Below, one piece after another: positions 37,415-50,100 of a stretch of DNA of 64,000 bases. Each line of letters begins with the position of its first letter. Position 1 is the first letter of the stretch. Below the pieces are notes generated by a model. That model ran no database searches, was not told where the DNA came from, and worked only from the letters and a program-made list of their open reading frames with translations. A program made the translations under genes and the position numbers. Source of the DNA: Carallia brachiata (Eukaryota; Streptophyta; Magnoliopsida; Malpighiales; Rhizophoraceae); the NCBI GenBank assembly GCA_021464245.1, contig JADCRB010000035.1, positions 590,762 to 654,761 on the forward strand, given 5' to 3'.

Positions 37415-37522
37415 GTGTCCAAGTCGTGTCCGTGTCCTAATATTTTTAAAGTTAGTGTTTCGCTGTATCCATATTATAATATATCCGTATCGCCGTGTCT
37501 GTATCCGTGTTTCATAACAATT
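36919..37522 (-). repeat. GTGTCC-rich dispersed repeat, copy 2 (inverted)
   Basis: This is the inverse of the repeat at 22765. ACTGCGTGTCGGACACGC near 36948 matches the inverse of the block near 23340, and the order of the AT-rich middle agrees. The ends TGAAACATGGACA and TGTATCCGTGTTTCA form short terminal inverted repeats, suggesting a non-autonomous DNA element. No convincing target duplication was found. Confidence 0.65.
37381..37411. repeat. (TA)n microsatellite inside the GTGTCC repeat
   Basis: An alternating AT/TA run of about 30 bases. The copy at 22.8 kb has a shorter run at the matching place (near 22877). Confidence 0.85.
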
Positions 37523-38735
37523 TATTAAAACCGAGGGAGCAACCAATCGGCACACTGTTTGATAGATACATTATATACAATTAGTAATGGAAAAGGCACG
37601 TAGACCTATCATTATATTTAAAAAAGTAGCATTGTTACGTATTATGGTTCGAAGTATTATTTATTAATAAAAACTTATGAATCAATATCTCCCTAAAATA
37701 AATCGTAATCCCTTATAAAAAAAAGAGCTGTTACATAGTCGAGAGACAGGGAGCTGATGCGAGACAAGGTTACTTTTTGTGCATATTTTTTTTATAATTA
37801 TTACACATCAACCTTAATAACTATTGCACATCAATTTTAACATCTTTACACCTCATTAATTATATAAAAATAAAATATATAAAAACTTATGAAACTTACA
37901 ACTAAAATTTATATGCAACAATCTTATAAACCAGATACATCACAGCCAACTGCATCGTTACCTCATCCATTCCCACCCCCATCAATCTATCATTTCCCTA
38001 TATAAAATGACCTGAGGTCTTGTTTATCCAAGACCCCACCGACAAACCTCCTAACAGATTTTTCCAGTCCACATTGGAGTAAGCCTGTTAAAAGGCATGG
38101 ACAAGAGAATAAACCCAAGACAGAAAAAAGGACCGGACGGCGTGATCAGATGACCCGTCAAACTAATGCAACGGTTCACCGGCTGTGTCGGTGATTTGAA
38201 CATGAAGAGCTATCTGCTCAGGAAATAGGAGGCAAGAATGGCAAAGTCATAAGAATCAAATGGACATGGATGAGATGCTGCTGGATCAGCAGAATACGGG
38301 GAGAAGGGGGGAGGAGGCGGTGGTCGTGGGGGAGCAGCCAAATAAAAAGAGAGTACCATCAGACTTCGTAAGCCAAGTGGCTATTTATTATTATCTGTAA
38401 CTGTTATATAACGCACTACTACATGCATAATTAAGCTTTATATTTGTCTAGGAGTGAGGCGGAAGGTCATCCGCTATTTGTCTACATTTAAGGATAATCG
38501 CAATGCTTGCATCAAACACGAAGACAAGCATAAGGTGGCCGCTCTAATTGCCATTTCATGGACTCAGCAGAAATCAATGGTTAAATTTCCATTAAGTTAC
38601 CAATACAATCCGACAAACTATAGAAATTGAAGTCGCGGAAGACAAGGACAAGTCAACTGCGCCAAATCCATAACTTTAATCATTGCAGGTCAGCATACCT
38701 TGGCCAAAGTCAGGCCTGTGCTTGATCTTTGGGGA
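37523..38735. other. Intergenic region and 3' flank of the Sec14 gene
   Basis: AT-rich up to about 37920, then more balanced sequence. Bases about 38200-38735 are probably the 3' untranslated region of the minus-strand Sec14 gene. A TTTATT at 38384-38389 (AATAAA on the minus strand) is a candidate polyadenylation signal. No other gene is supported. Confidence 0.45.
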
Positions 38736-41367
38736 TCATTTTTCCGTATCTTCACTTTCGTTCCTGTCCCCATCGGCAGCAGGCACATTGTTGCCTGGGG
38801 AGGAGGTCACCGAATCAGTCACATGGGACTGGGAACTGTCCATTTTATCACTGCTGGAAGCATCTGAATCTGAGTCTAAGTTGAGGGAATCCAAGGATGC
38901 AGCAGTTGTCGAGTCCATTTGTGGCGCTGATGAGGGTGCACTTGCTCTTGTCCACATAGAAGGCATCCTCTTGTCATCCTCTTTCATCCTCTCAGCATAT
39001 TTGCTGATGTCAAAACCTGAATTATTTTTCCCGCCAAATGCACACTCAAGTTGCTCCATATCAAATACATCCTCCATTATTTTCATGGTGTTGGGTTCGT
39101 CAGCATAAACAAACTTGACTTTTTTGTGAGTCTTGGGGTCTAGAAAGGCTTTTGCTGCCTGCAACAACACAGTCAACAGACATTATGAACTGATATAGCA
39201 TAGGAGCGTGGGGGGCCACAAACCAGGAAACAGCCTGACAAGCTATCACCCAATGTCAAAACTAAATTTTTGTGACATAATTTATGGACTCCTGTGTTTT
39301 GGGTAATTAAAAGTACAGCATATAGCTGCTGGCCTGCCGAAGGCTTTAGCTTTTTTCTGTCACCATTTTCATTAATTAGTTTTACCCTCAATCTTACAAT
39401 TCCCCACTGCTGGCTGCAATTAGTTCCATTCTAAATCTGCCCTTGCTATCTCCAGCAGCCAATGATAGTATGATAGGCCTGACACCATAAACAATGCACA
39501 CCAGAATATTTCCTTATATAACCATCTGACACAATCTACAATCAAAGATTTATATCTGTGGAGATAAACAGTACACGAAACACAGAAACGGTTTTATATT
39601 GGTTTTATATATTTGATTCTCTAGCAGAAACTGGAAATGCACTGGAAAAGGCCATGATGGGCTTACCATCCAGAATGGTTCAAAAATTTTGGGTGGATTG
39701 TACAGTATTGCGAGACCAAGACGTTCTGGATAATGATCTTGTAAAACATGGGCTGTTTCCCGTGTCACCTTCAGTGAAATATTTGCTAAATTGAAACCAT
39801 GGAAATCAATCAGCCACACCATCTGCTCCTGGTTTGGTGGTAAGTTCAAAATGGCATTCTCCATGCAATACACCAAATACTTTATCTGTCCCTTGGTTGA
39901 TTTTGTGTTCTGCAATCAAAGCGAAGTTAAAGCTTTTAAAGCAAGCAAAGTGAGTTTAGCTATATTTCTTTTGCCATTGATCTCCAGCAGGTGATATGAA
40001 CAAAAGATCACACTAAAATATCCTTTAAGGATGGCCTATCCACACAATGTACATCCAAGATTGCATTCAATAAAAACAATAGATGTGTAAAAAGTTTTGT
40101 TATTCCTAACTCCCAATCCATAAGCTGAACAGCGGAAAAGTATAAATTGAATAAAGGTTACTAAATAAGTTGAATGTTAAGTGACACAAGAACCACATAG
40201 TGGACAATACTGAAAAAGTTTATCACATATTCTAACATGTCTAAAAAGTCCAATTTTTCTTTAGAATTTCGAGCCTTTCAAAATACAAAAGACATGGACA
40301 GTGCATGGAATATTCTCAGATTAAACCTCGCAACTAGGTCTCATGACAAGAACAGTTCTCCCAAGCTTGTCAGTATAACTCGATCTGTAGATTTTACCGG
40401 TCTCTGCCTCATGAGCAACCTCTTCCTACATGACAAACACAAATGACGAGTTAGAAAATGAGCACTAATATCGAAAAGGTAAAAAGTTGACCAGAGCACA
40501 GAATCCAAACAGGCTGAAAGTGTCCCAGTCAATGTGCCTGAGTAACTGGTGGAACCTGTCAGCGATTGGATGGACCCAGATCACGCAAAGTAAAGAGAAA
40601 CTTTTCTCCAATTTAAGCTAGCTTAATGTTTTTGTAAACTGAACAAAGGCTGATTCTGACTGCAGCATGAGATGCAGAGAAAAATTATGCACACGCATGT
40701 CCCGCACACATGCTAGCACAAGAAGATCATAAACCATCATGGGATTATCAATTGCCCATCCATACCAACCTCAAGCAAAATAAGCATTGCCATGTGCAAG
40801 AAAAATTATGCACACACTTGCACCTGCGTGCATGCTAGCAGAAGATCATAAACCATCATTGGGATATTTACCATCTATACTAACCTCTCTGTGCATGGAA
40901 ATCAAAGCCAGCCCATTTTCCAGTTAAGGATTCAAATCCTAAAACCATATTTCATCAGAATAGAGCATATAAAAAGCATGGTTTACCCAACGAATCTCTT
41001 CTGGTTTGTATTCTGCTCTCCATTTCAGAGTTTGCTTAAGCATTTTAGTTGCCTTCTTGACATTCCAGCTTCGAGCCCTTAAATGTCTTGAAATAGATGC
41101 ATCAGAACAATAAATGGACAACTTATCTGGCAATTGCCCTACCAATCTTCTCACCTCATTAATCTGCTAATATCAAAACAATTCACGCTTAAAAGGTTTT
41201 CTCCCCAGGATTAGACGTCTCAATTTCAAATCCATAACATAGGTGCAATGAGTAATCACGGTAAACTTGAAATTTTTATTAGTCAGATGTACCTTTGCCT
41301 GTTGCTCTTCAGTTGTCAAGGTCTTCTGGAAACCATTTGAAGGAGATTTCTTTAAACCCTCACTCAT
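38736..41367 (-). CDS. Sec14/CRAL-TRIO domain lipid-binding protein
   Basis: Five coding exons on the minus strand: 41367-41293, 41163-40987, 40425-40327, 39909-39667 and 39158-38736. They join in frame to 338 residues. Residues about 15-75 form the CRAL-TRIO N-terminal helical region (INEVRRLVGQLPDKL, RHLRARSWNVKKA). The CRAL-TRIO lipid-binding domain covers about 85-245, with GRTVLVMRP, QMVWLIDFHGFNL, HYPERLGLAILYNPP and FEPFW. The C-terminal 80 residues are rich in Asp, Ser and Glu and probably disordered. Proteins of this type carry or present phosphoinositides or other lipids at membranes. The ligand is not evident. The start at 41367 opens MSEGLKK and matches the usual short N-terminus. 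An in-frame ATG 21 nt upstream is possible. Confidence 0.92.
40680..40886. repeat. Diverged tandem duplication in a Sec14 intron
   Basis: AAAAATTATGCACACGCATG near 40681 recurs as AAAAATTATGCACACACTTG near 40801. Both are followed by a CATGCTAGCA block and AGATCATAAACCATCAT. The repeat unit is about 120 bp with small indels. Confidence 0.8.
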
Positions 41368-42679
41368 TGTAAGATTCTTTGTATTCAATAGCTGACAAAT
41401 TCAGAAACTTAGCGTGATGCTCCAGGTATTCTAACTCCATATAATGCAAACTTACAATTAAAAGAGACGCAAAAAAGCAAATTTCATGTAATCATCTGGT
41501 TCTTGTAAAAAGTGAACAGGGAAACAATTATGTCAATTACCATACTGGTTTTCCATTTATTGAAGAAAAAAAAAGGGGAGTCAACTTAACTAGGCTTGGT
41601 ATGTGGAAAGGAACTCATTATGTTACTAGGAACACAAATCATCAAATAAGAAGAAATTATTTGTAGATACAGATAACAATGTTACAAACGTTGAGTGAAC
41701 CATTAGAATGGAAGCTGGATCTGGTGAAGATTTACAGCATATCGATACAAACCTTCTATATTACGTCCTAGATCATTAAGTTGTTTGTCCTGTAACCAAT
41801 GGTTAGAGGAAAATTCCAGCATTTGGCTATGGAGAATGCTCAATGTGTAAGTTTTGTTAGTGCCTGAAGGCATTGACGCACAAGTTGATTCTTTATGGGA
41901 ACACTAAGAATTTTGATAGGTTTGAGCCACAACCATTAGTCTGCCAATCAGAATTTAACATCTTAGCCTCTGTGTGTATTCTGGGTAAAGTATGAATATA
42001 AAGTCAGCTACCCACCGGAAACAAAGTTTTACGTCAATGTCGGCACTGAAAGCAGTTAGTTCAATATCAAAAGGTCAGCATGTAACACATCATCAAGTTA
42101 TAATTCAGTACAATAGCAAAAGCACAAAGATTGATATTCGTCTAACAACCAGAAAATTTAGATAATCCTTCATAGTTCCAAACACATCACCCGAAGGCCA
42201 TTCATTGTCTTCCTCGAAAAGCAAACAATTAGCCATTAACAGATTCAACAAAACAATTTCGCCATCCATTTCATTGGCAATAACCACATAGAGCTAGTTG
42301 GATTACAGTGAACATAAGAATTCCGTAACCAATCAATTAATTTACAGAGCATAAGATTTCAAAACAAATCCAAATAACAGTTACAAAAAAAAAATGAATC
42401 ACTGAGATTAGTCAAAGCCCCATTTTTTAGAGCATTTACAGGTAAACCTGAAACCCCCACTTCGGATTACAATCTCAGCAGATCGAAAATGGGTTCCGAT
42501 CAATTCCAAATACACTTGACCCACAACATCATTATGGTCAATTTCGAACCACCATCTAATCAGAATCAACCTCCTTAACAAACAATATCCGAACAACCCA
42601 ATATAAAAATCAACAAGCCAAATACAAAACACTTAAAAAAATAAAGCAGCTTCTTTGTAATACAGAAAAAATGCTACGA

Positions 42680-42790
42680 ACCTGACTGATCCGGCAACAA
42701 CAAAGCAGAGAAAGAACGAATCTTTCGGAAGGGAAAAGGTCTCGATCACTTACTAATCAACTGGTAAAAAAGAAATAAAGACCACAGAAT
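42680..42790 (-). other. Probable non-coding first exon of the Sec14 gene
   Basis: On the minus strand a CT/TTC-rich stretch ends with a good donor CAG|GTTCGT near 42680, about 1.3 kb before the ATG. The region between it and 41367 has no coding sequence. This is an inference without transcript evidence. Confidence 0.35.
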
Positions 42791-43001
42791 TAGAGTCAGG
42801 CCGGTAAAGGGGCGTCCCTTATTAATTGAGATTGGCAAATGACATCTGTTAGATTAGATAGACATGAAAACGCAAATGGATAGATAGTTGTTGAATTCAA
42901 AGAAAGTTACTTTCTTTTGGGATCCGACTCATAAATAAGTGGGCTCTAATTTTGGATTAAAAGAATACTGGGAAAAACCAGAGTTGGTAATGGCGTAAAT
43001 T

Positions 43002-43501
43002 GGGATAAACACTTTTTTGGTCCTAAACCTTTAGCTTTTTTTACGTTTAAGTCCTAAACCTTTTTGACATTTCATTTGAGTCCTAAACCTTTTGATTTCT
43101 TACTACATCAGTCCTTTAAGTTACAAAAAGTAGTCAATCTATTAATAAATGAGTTTAACTTAATAAAAATCATTTTAAAAAGGTTAAATATATGAATTAA
43201 ATATTTTTTTCATCAACAAAATATGCATATTAAATATTTTTTTAATCAACAAATATATGAATTAAATAGGTAACATACATATTTTTTACAGAAAAGACAT
43301 TCAATTTATATATTTAATCTTTTTTTAAATAATTTTTTGTAAAGTTAAAATCATTTTTTAATAAATTGATCACTTTTGATAAACAGAGAGACTGATTTGG
43401 TAGAAAATCAAAAGGTTTAGGACTCAAATGAAATGTCAAAAAGGTTTAGGACTCAAACGTAAAAAAACCTAAACGTTTAGGACCAAAAAAATGTTTATCC
43501 C
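43002..43501. mobile_element. MULE-type MITE, GGGATAAACA end, copy A
   Basis: A 500-bp element with ends GGGATAAACACTTTTTTGG and the inverse GGGATAAACATTTTTTTGG. A perfect 10-bp target duplication GGCGTAAATT flanks it at 42992-43001 and 43502-43511. Each arm contains repeated GTCCTAAACC (or inverse GGTTTAGGAC) words. It lies upstream of the Sec14 gene and is non-coding. Confidence 0.88.
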
Positions 43502-44397
43502 GGCGTAAATTGCCTTTTTTTTTTTTTGACAATAACCTATGATAAAAGGCAAGAATAATTTTTTTTCTTATTTTATTTTATATGGCTAGGAGCCTAGGAC
43601 GACTTTAAATGAGGCTTATTATCCAAATACAAAAAAGTAGACATACGATGAGTATATAGTAATTTTAATCGTTTATATTTTTTCTTATCTTTTTAAATTT
43701 AATATATTTTTTAATATTCAAATAACTACATACATATCGCGCAACCACCCAAGTGAGTCCACGATGTTATCTGCTTTGACATATTGAGAACGCAAGCGGG
43801 GGTTGGGATATTTCTGTTGTTTTTTTTGTTTCCTTACATAAAGGGCAAGACAAAAGTCTACAAAAGTCTGGGAGAAAAAAGATTAAGGAAGAGCGGAGAT
43901 ACAATACCACTCTTTACGAGTCTCGCATGCTCAGTACTCATTTTTCTGTGCGCATGGCTTTTTCAGTCAACACTTAGATTTTCATTTTCTTTTATAAACC
44001 TTTTTATACAACTTAATATTAAATAATAATAAAATAATAAAATAATAAAATTAATGATATTGAATAATTTTTTTTTAAAATTTAATTGTTTTAATAATTA
44101 ATACCACTTTATTTCTATCTTTTTTTGAATAAAAATCTTATTACTATTTTATTAATACTTAAATATTACTACATAATATTTTTCTTATTTTATTTTCCCT
44201 ATTTGAAAAACAAAATCCTTCGTACTGAATCACGGCATGATGTAATGCACATGCCACGTGCAGATTTTCTCCACAAGACATTGCAACATAACAGGACCCA
44301 CTTTCTGACAAGACCATGTTTTCAAATCAACAATTCCCCACCAAACATGTTTTTTCTTTAACCATTCCCACCAAAACATACATGCATTTCTTATAAT
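43502..44397. repeat. Tandem segmental duplication, unit 1
   Basis: This unit is repeated almost exactly at 44937-45833 (offset 1435-1436 bases). Only a few substitutions and small indels were seen, for example CATATCGCG against CATGTCGCG. Two short open frames in each unit (43784-44026 and 44125-44361) are hydrophobic or low-complexity, and I do not regard them as genes. Confidence 0.92.
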
Positions 44398-44436
44398 CTA
44401 AAAGGTTTAGGACTAAAAAAATCCTTATCCCCTTTA
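44398..44436. mobile_element. MITE right-end fragment at the duplication junction
   Basis: GGTTTAGGACTAAAAAAATC followed by CTTATCCC matches the right end of the GGGATAA MITE group, but without its body. It is separated by only CTTTA-type bases from the next left end at 44437. It marks the recombination junction between the two duplicated units. Confidence 0.6.
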
Positions 44437-44936
44437 GGGATAAATATTTTTAAAGTCCTAAACCTTTAGATTTTTTTACGTTTGAGTCCTAAACTTTTTT
44501 AACATTTCATTTGAGTCCTAAATCTTTTAATTTTTTACTATATCAGTCCTTTAAATTACGAAAAGTAGTCAATCTATTAATAAGTGAGTTTAATTTAATA
44601 AAAATCATTTAAAAAAGTTTAAATACATGAGTTAAATATTTTTTTCATCAACAAAATATGCATATTAAATATTTTTTTAATCAACAAATATATGAATTAA
44701 ATAGGTAACATACATATTTTTTACAGAAAAGACATTCAATTTATATATTTAATCTTTTTTTAAATAATTTTTTGTAAAGTTAAAATCATTTTTTAATAAA
44801 TTGATCACTTTTGATAAACAGAGAGACTGATTTGGTAGAAAATCAAAAGGTTTAGGACTCAAATGAAATGTCAAAAAGGTTTAGGACTCAAACGTAAAAA
44901 AACCTAAACGTTTAGGACCAAAAAAATGTTTATCCC
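44437..44936. mobile_element. Chimeric MULE-type MITE, copy B
   Basis: It has the same length and layout as copy A. The first 195 bases or so differ from copy A at many sites (GGGATAAATATTTTTAAAG against GGGATAAACACTTTTTTGG). From about 44635 onward it is practically identical to copy A. The left part therefore comes from another family member, and the breakpoint of the tandem duplication lies inside the element. Confidence 0.85.
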
Positions 44937-45833
44937 GGCGTAAATTGCCTTTTTTTTTTTTTGACAATAACCTATGATAAAAGGCAAGAATAATTTTTTT
45001 TCTTATTTTATTTTATATGGCTAGGAGCCTAGGACGACTTTAAATGAGGCTTATTATCCAAATACAAAAAAGTAGACATACGATGAGTATATAGTAATTT
45101 TAATCGTTTATATTTTTTCTTATCTTTTTAAATTTAATATATTTTTTAATATTCAAATAACTACATACATGTCGCGCAACCACCCAAGTGAGTCCACGAT
45201 GTTATCTGCTTTGACATATTGAGAACGCAAGCGGGGGTTGGGATATTTCTGTTGTTTTTTTTGTTTCCTTACATAAAGGGCAAGACAAAAGTCTACAAAA
45301 GTCTGGGAGAAAAAAGATTAAGGAAGAGCGGAGATACAATACCACTCTTTACGAGTCTCGCATGCTCAGTACTCATTTTTCTGTGCGCATGGCTTTTTCA
45401 GTCAACACTTAGATTTTCATTTTCTTTTATAAACCTTTTTATACAACTTAATATTAAATAATAATAAAATAATAATATAATAAAATTAATGATATTAAAT
45501 AATTTTTTTTTCAAAATTTAATTATTTTAATAATTAATACCACTTTATTTCTATCTTTTTTTGAATAAAAATCTTATTACTATTTTATTAATACTTAAAT
45601 ATTACTACATAATATTTTCCTTATTTTATTTTCCCTATTTGAAAAACAAAATCCTTCGTACTGAATCACGGCATGATGTAATGCACATGCCACGTGCAGA
45701 TTTTCTCCACAAGACATTGCAACATAACAGGACCCACTTTCTGACAAGACCATGTTTTCAAATCAACAATTCCCCACCAAACATGTTTTTTCTTTAACCA
45801 TTCCCACCAAAACATACATGCATTTCTTATAAT
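44937..45833. repeat. Tandem segmental duplication, unit 2
   Basis: Near-identical copy of 43502-44397. It ends at TTATAATCCAAAAGG, where unit 1 instead runs into the MITE right-end fragment. Confidence 0.92.
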
Positions 45834-47175
45834 CCAAAAGGACTTTATCAATACCGTAAATGCATTTTTAATATCACAATTTATTTTAATTTTTACTTTT
45901 ACAAATTCAACTGTCCAATAAAATTGTCACTTCAAATCCACTCTTTATGAAGTCAAAAAAACAAAATTTCTATTTACATATAACCATACACGTTACAAGG
46001 CATCTCGCCAACAGAATGAGCGCGGAACCCCCAAATTACATATTTAGGTCAACTTCCAACATTTGACATCTGGTACTCCATAATTTCTTTCATTATTAAT
46101 CATCCGGTGTAGTTGTCCAATTCATCATAACCTGTAACTTTAATACTCTCAGATGTTAATCAAAGCACTCGTTCAAAACAATTCCCTTACAACGATGAAG
46201 CCTTCAAAACTATTTTACTTGCAGGTCAGATACCCGTTGACAGATCAAAACTTGTTTGCCTTTTTATCTTTGCGTAATTCCATTTGCATTGAGCTCTTGG
46301 TCTTATCAGTAACAATATTAAGCATGCAAAAGTGATTAATCAACCTCATCATAAGAATAACTTGCTAATTTTTAGCAGAAAATGCTTTCCCCCAGAAAAG
46401 TCTCTAGGCTATGTGAGGGCAGACTCTACACATAAAGTGCTATTCAAGCAGCAAATACATTAACACGAAAGGCTGACTCACATGCGTAGCCTTAATTCCG
46501 GCTCGAAGCTTATTTGGCCAACTGCATATGTTCCAATTTGGCCCAGCGAGCTGAGTTGAGATTCATAACATAGTTTACCACCTCCCCCACTCCCCGGTCC
46601 TCCTTGCAAACAGTCATTGTGTTACCACTTGTTGGCACCAATGCCTGGCAATTGGTCCCGCAACCAAACAGACTGGCACCGCATGCTTTTCGTGCAATGA
46701 TTTTACCACCAACCGGTTCCTGGGTATTCACATTTACATTATAAATGAAACCATAAAGATATCATCATCCAAAAATCTCAATAAGCATCCCATTACAATT
46801 TTCTTACCTTTGAACCTGCATGCTGGCAGTTTTAAGGGTATGACCTCCAAAACCTAGCCAAAAGGCAACTGGTTCCGGCAAAGGCATCCAGGGATCAATC
46901 CGTTCGAATCTCACCTATTGCAAAAGCAATCATCTTTTGCTTATCCACTTCAGGCAACCAATGTCAAGACAGAATCAGTTTCTTTCAAACTCTGTTTACC
47001 TGACAAGCCCAAACGAGCACTTCATCCAGTTAGCATTTACCTGAAGCGATCAGCACGATGAGTCAACGGTCCCAGGGCCTTCCCAGAGTGGAACACAAGT
47101 CAACCATTTGCAGGCTTAAATAATGCTGCAAGGCCACCCCAAATTCCCAAAAGGTTTTGCAGACCAATTACAAAG
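45834..47175. other. 3' flank of the SEN1-like helicase gene
   Basis: Sequence from about 46500 to 47175 has gene-like composition and is probably the 3' untranslated region of the helicase gene. A minus-strand open frame at 46510-46731 has no recognisable domain. No other gene is supported. Confidence 0.45.
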
Positions 47176-50100
47176 TTAGGAATCCCTCTTCCCCACAATC
47201 CCAGAAGAATTTTGCTTCCTCTGCGTACCATATTGCCAGCCATCTCTTGGTTTGTCACCGAGTTGCTCAAATTCACCTATTGTATTATCTGCTGGTGATT
47301 TAAAAGGCCTATAATTACCGTTCCTAGAGATTACCGATGCACCTGAATTTTCATCATCTTCTGACACTGTTCCTGATCTGGATTCCACGTGCATATCAAA
47401 CGATCTATGCCTCTGTCCACCAGACCTCAACCCCCTTGTGCTAGATGAACCTTTTCCCTGCATCCCCTTGGACGCAAAAAAATCTTTGGGAAGAGATTCC
47501 ATATCTGTATAACAGTTCCTGGCTTTAGCATCAGCAATCAATTCAGCCCAGTCATCAGACTGCATCAAAGAACTAGCATTTCCCATAACCTGTCCATACA
47601 AGAAATAAGATATAAAATAGGATTATGTGACCATCCTAGAATAAAATAGGGCAAGTAATAAAACATGAATAAAGGATAACAAAGAAATTACCCATAGAGC
47701 CCTTCTTGCACGAGTGAGAGCAACATTCATTCGCCGAATATCAGCAACAAAGCCAACACCATGATTTGAAGCACGTACACAAGACATGATAATAACATCA
47801 CGTTCCTGGCCTTGGAAAGCATCAACAGTATTGATATAAATATCCTTGCCCTCCTCCGACTTTAAAACAGCTGAAAACTCATGTTGAAGGCATTTCAGTT
47901 GCAGCTTGTATGGAGTGATTATGCCAACCGAGATTCTCCCCATGCCTAATGACTTCAGAGTTTTCTGAAGATGCTCATACAACTGAAGACAAAATTGTGC
48001 TTCATATATATTCTGATATGATACAGATCCACCACGTTGTGACTCTCGTCCATGAGTAATATCGTAGAACATGTAAGGCCTAAGCAATGGGTCCTTGTAG
48101 TAAACCTCATCTGGTAAATTAGAAACACTCTCACTGTCAGTAAGGCGTCCTTGGTAGAAGTAACGGGAAGGGAAATCTCGGATTTGAGGATGCATCCTGT
48201 ACTGTACGGACAACAACATTGTTGGGCATCCTGCTTGCTGAAACCTTTCAAAAAGGCTTCTACTGTATAATAATGTTCCAGCAGCTTTACTGATGACAGT
48301 TGCGGGAAGCTGCTGGGGATCACCAACAAGAACACAGCGCGCAGCACCGAGAGCAAGGGGAGGAAGAACAGCTACTTCACTGGCTTGTGCTGCCTCATCA
48401 ATAACCACCATATCAAAACCATGTGTGAGCCTGGAGAACAACTTGCGGCCACTGCTTGAAACAGTAGTAAATACAATCTCAGCCTCATTAGCAAAACTTG
48501 CCTCAAGACTAGCACGAGCTTCTTCCAAATTGAAGTTGCTACCTGAACGAAACCTGGCTTCTAGAATGAGAAGCCGAGAAATCTCAACTAAAACTTTATC
48601 CCTACTTTCAACAGTTGCAGCAAGGCTCTGTAGCAATGCATCCCGGTTTTGGTCCCGTGCCAGGAGGACATCAGGATCAACACCAACAGAACCTTGAGAA
48701 CGACCATCAGCAGCAGCAAAATTAAGTTTACTTTGAAAATCTGCTATTTGTGCAGAAAAATAAGCTTCTTGGCCTCTTAGATCTTGCATCCACTTGGAAA
48801 TTTCTTCACGATTCTTCATTAAAAGTAGTTCTGTTCTCCGCTCAACAGAAACCGCTTGGGCAGCACGCGACTGTGAATCAACCCCAACTCTAGCCACGTC
48901 AGGTCTATAGACTTTCATTTCACCATCAATGAAACCACGATCAAGAACGCGTGCAAGGAGTTCATCTGTTGCAGCATTAGAAGGCGCACAGACCAACATT
49001 CTTGGTTTTGGGCAAAGTTTTGAAAGAGAGCGAAAGAGATTCTGGTCCATGCTATGAAGTACTTCGTCAATTGATCCCATGGCAATGTTGTCCGAATTGC
49101 TCTCATTCGCTTGCTTATAGCTCTGAGGTGCTAACTTCTTAAGCAAAGAAGTATAGTAATGCTGATATTGAACTAGATGGATGACATTTAGCATTCCCCC
49201 AACAGTGTGTGTCTTACCCGTTCCTGGAGGACCTTGGACAAGAGTAAAAGGCCATGGATCTTGCCTCTTTGTTACCCCACTACTTGTACCAGCAGCAGTA
49301 TGCATTGCAGCCCATTGGATCGCAGCCAACTGGGGCCCATTGAAGGTCCTATGTAAATGGTCTACAAAATTTTGCGTGAAGCAATCAGGCATGGTCGGCG
49401 TCTGCTGCTCATATTTTGGAAAGTGTTCTGGACCAGGCTTCAGGATTGCAGTTTGCATCTACCAGTAGGAAAACATCTCTTAGTTTCAAATAAATAAATA
49501 ATAGTCACCCATAACAAAGGATTCTAAAAAATATTAAAAAAAAAAAATCGCCAATCACCTGTAAATTGAGACGGCAAAATGCATGCAACGCAATGTACTC
49601 CCGCTGAGTAGTTGCAAGTGAACCAAGCACAGTAAGATACCAGACACCTCTGGGCTGAAGCTTCCTTAAAATATGATCATCATCAACCTTGCTGGTGGAA
49701 GAAAGCAGGAACAATAAAAGAAATATAATGAATGAGAACAAATTTCAGAAAGTCTAAAAAATTTGAACAATAAGAAAAAATCATTGAATTGACATCCAAA
49801 TAAGTAACCTGAAAGAATCGTACGAGTCTCCAACATAAAAATGAAGGATTGCACCGTGTGGATCACGAATATCAACAGGAATATGCCGTCTTACAGTACC
49901 AGCCACGCGTCCACTGACCTCAGGTTCGTCATCATCTTCATTTGACGAAGTGTTGTTCCTCTTTGGCCTGACTGTTGTACCTGACAAGAATAAATCTTCT
50001 AAATTACTTAACCAGAAAAGCACTTTATAAGAAGTTTGAATCAGAATAGATGGAACTTAATATCAAAACCTGTTCCAGGCCTTGGGGTTGACAGAACTGC

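Noticed and set aside
43784..44026. 80-codon open frame repeated at 45219-45461
   Set aside because: Its conservation is explained by the recent tandem duplication of the whole segment. The sequence is hydrophobic and low-complexity, with no domain.
46510..46731. Possible extra last exon of the helicase gene
   Set aside because: The coding frame already ends at a stop at 47176 in the usual low-complexity tail, and this frame matches no helicase sequence.
46850..46935. tRNA-like GTTCGAATC on the 3' side of the helicase gene
   Set aside because: Only a B-box-like word is present. No acceptor stem, anticodon arm or A-box can be folded around it.
48293..48697. Plus-strand open frame inside the helicase exon 6
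   Set aside because: Antisense shadow of the conserved helicase motifs.
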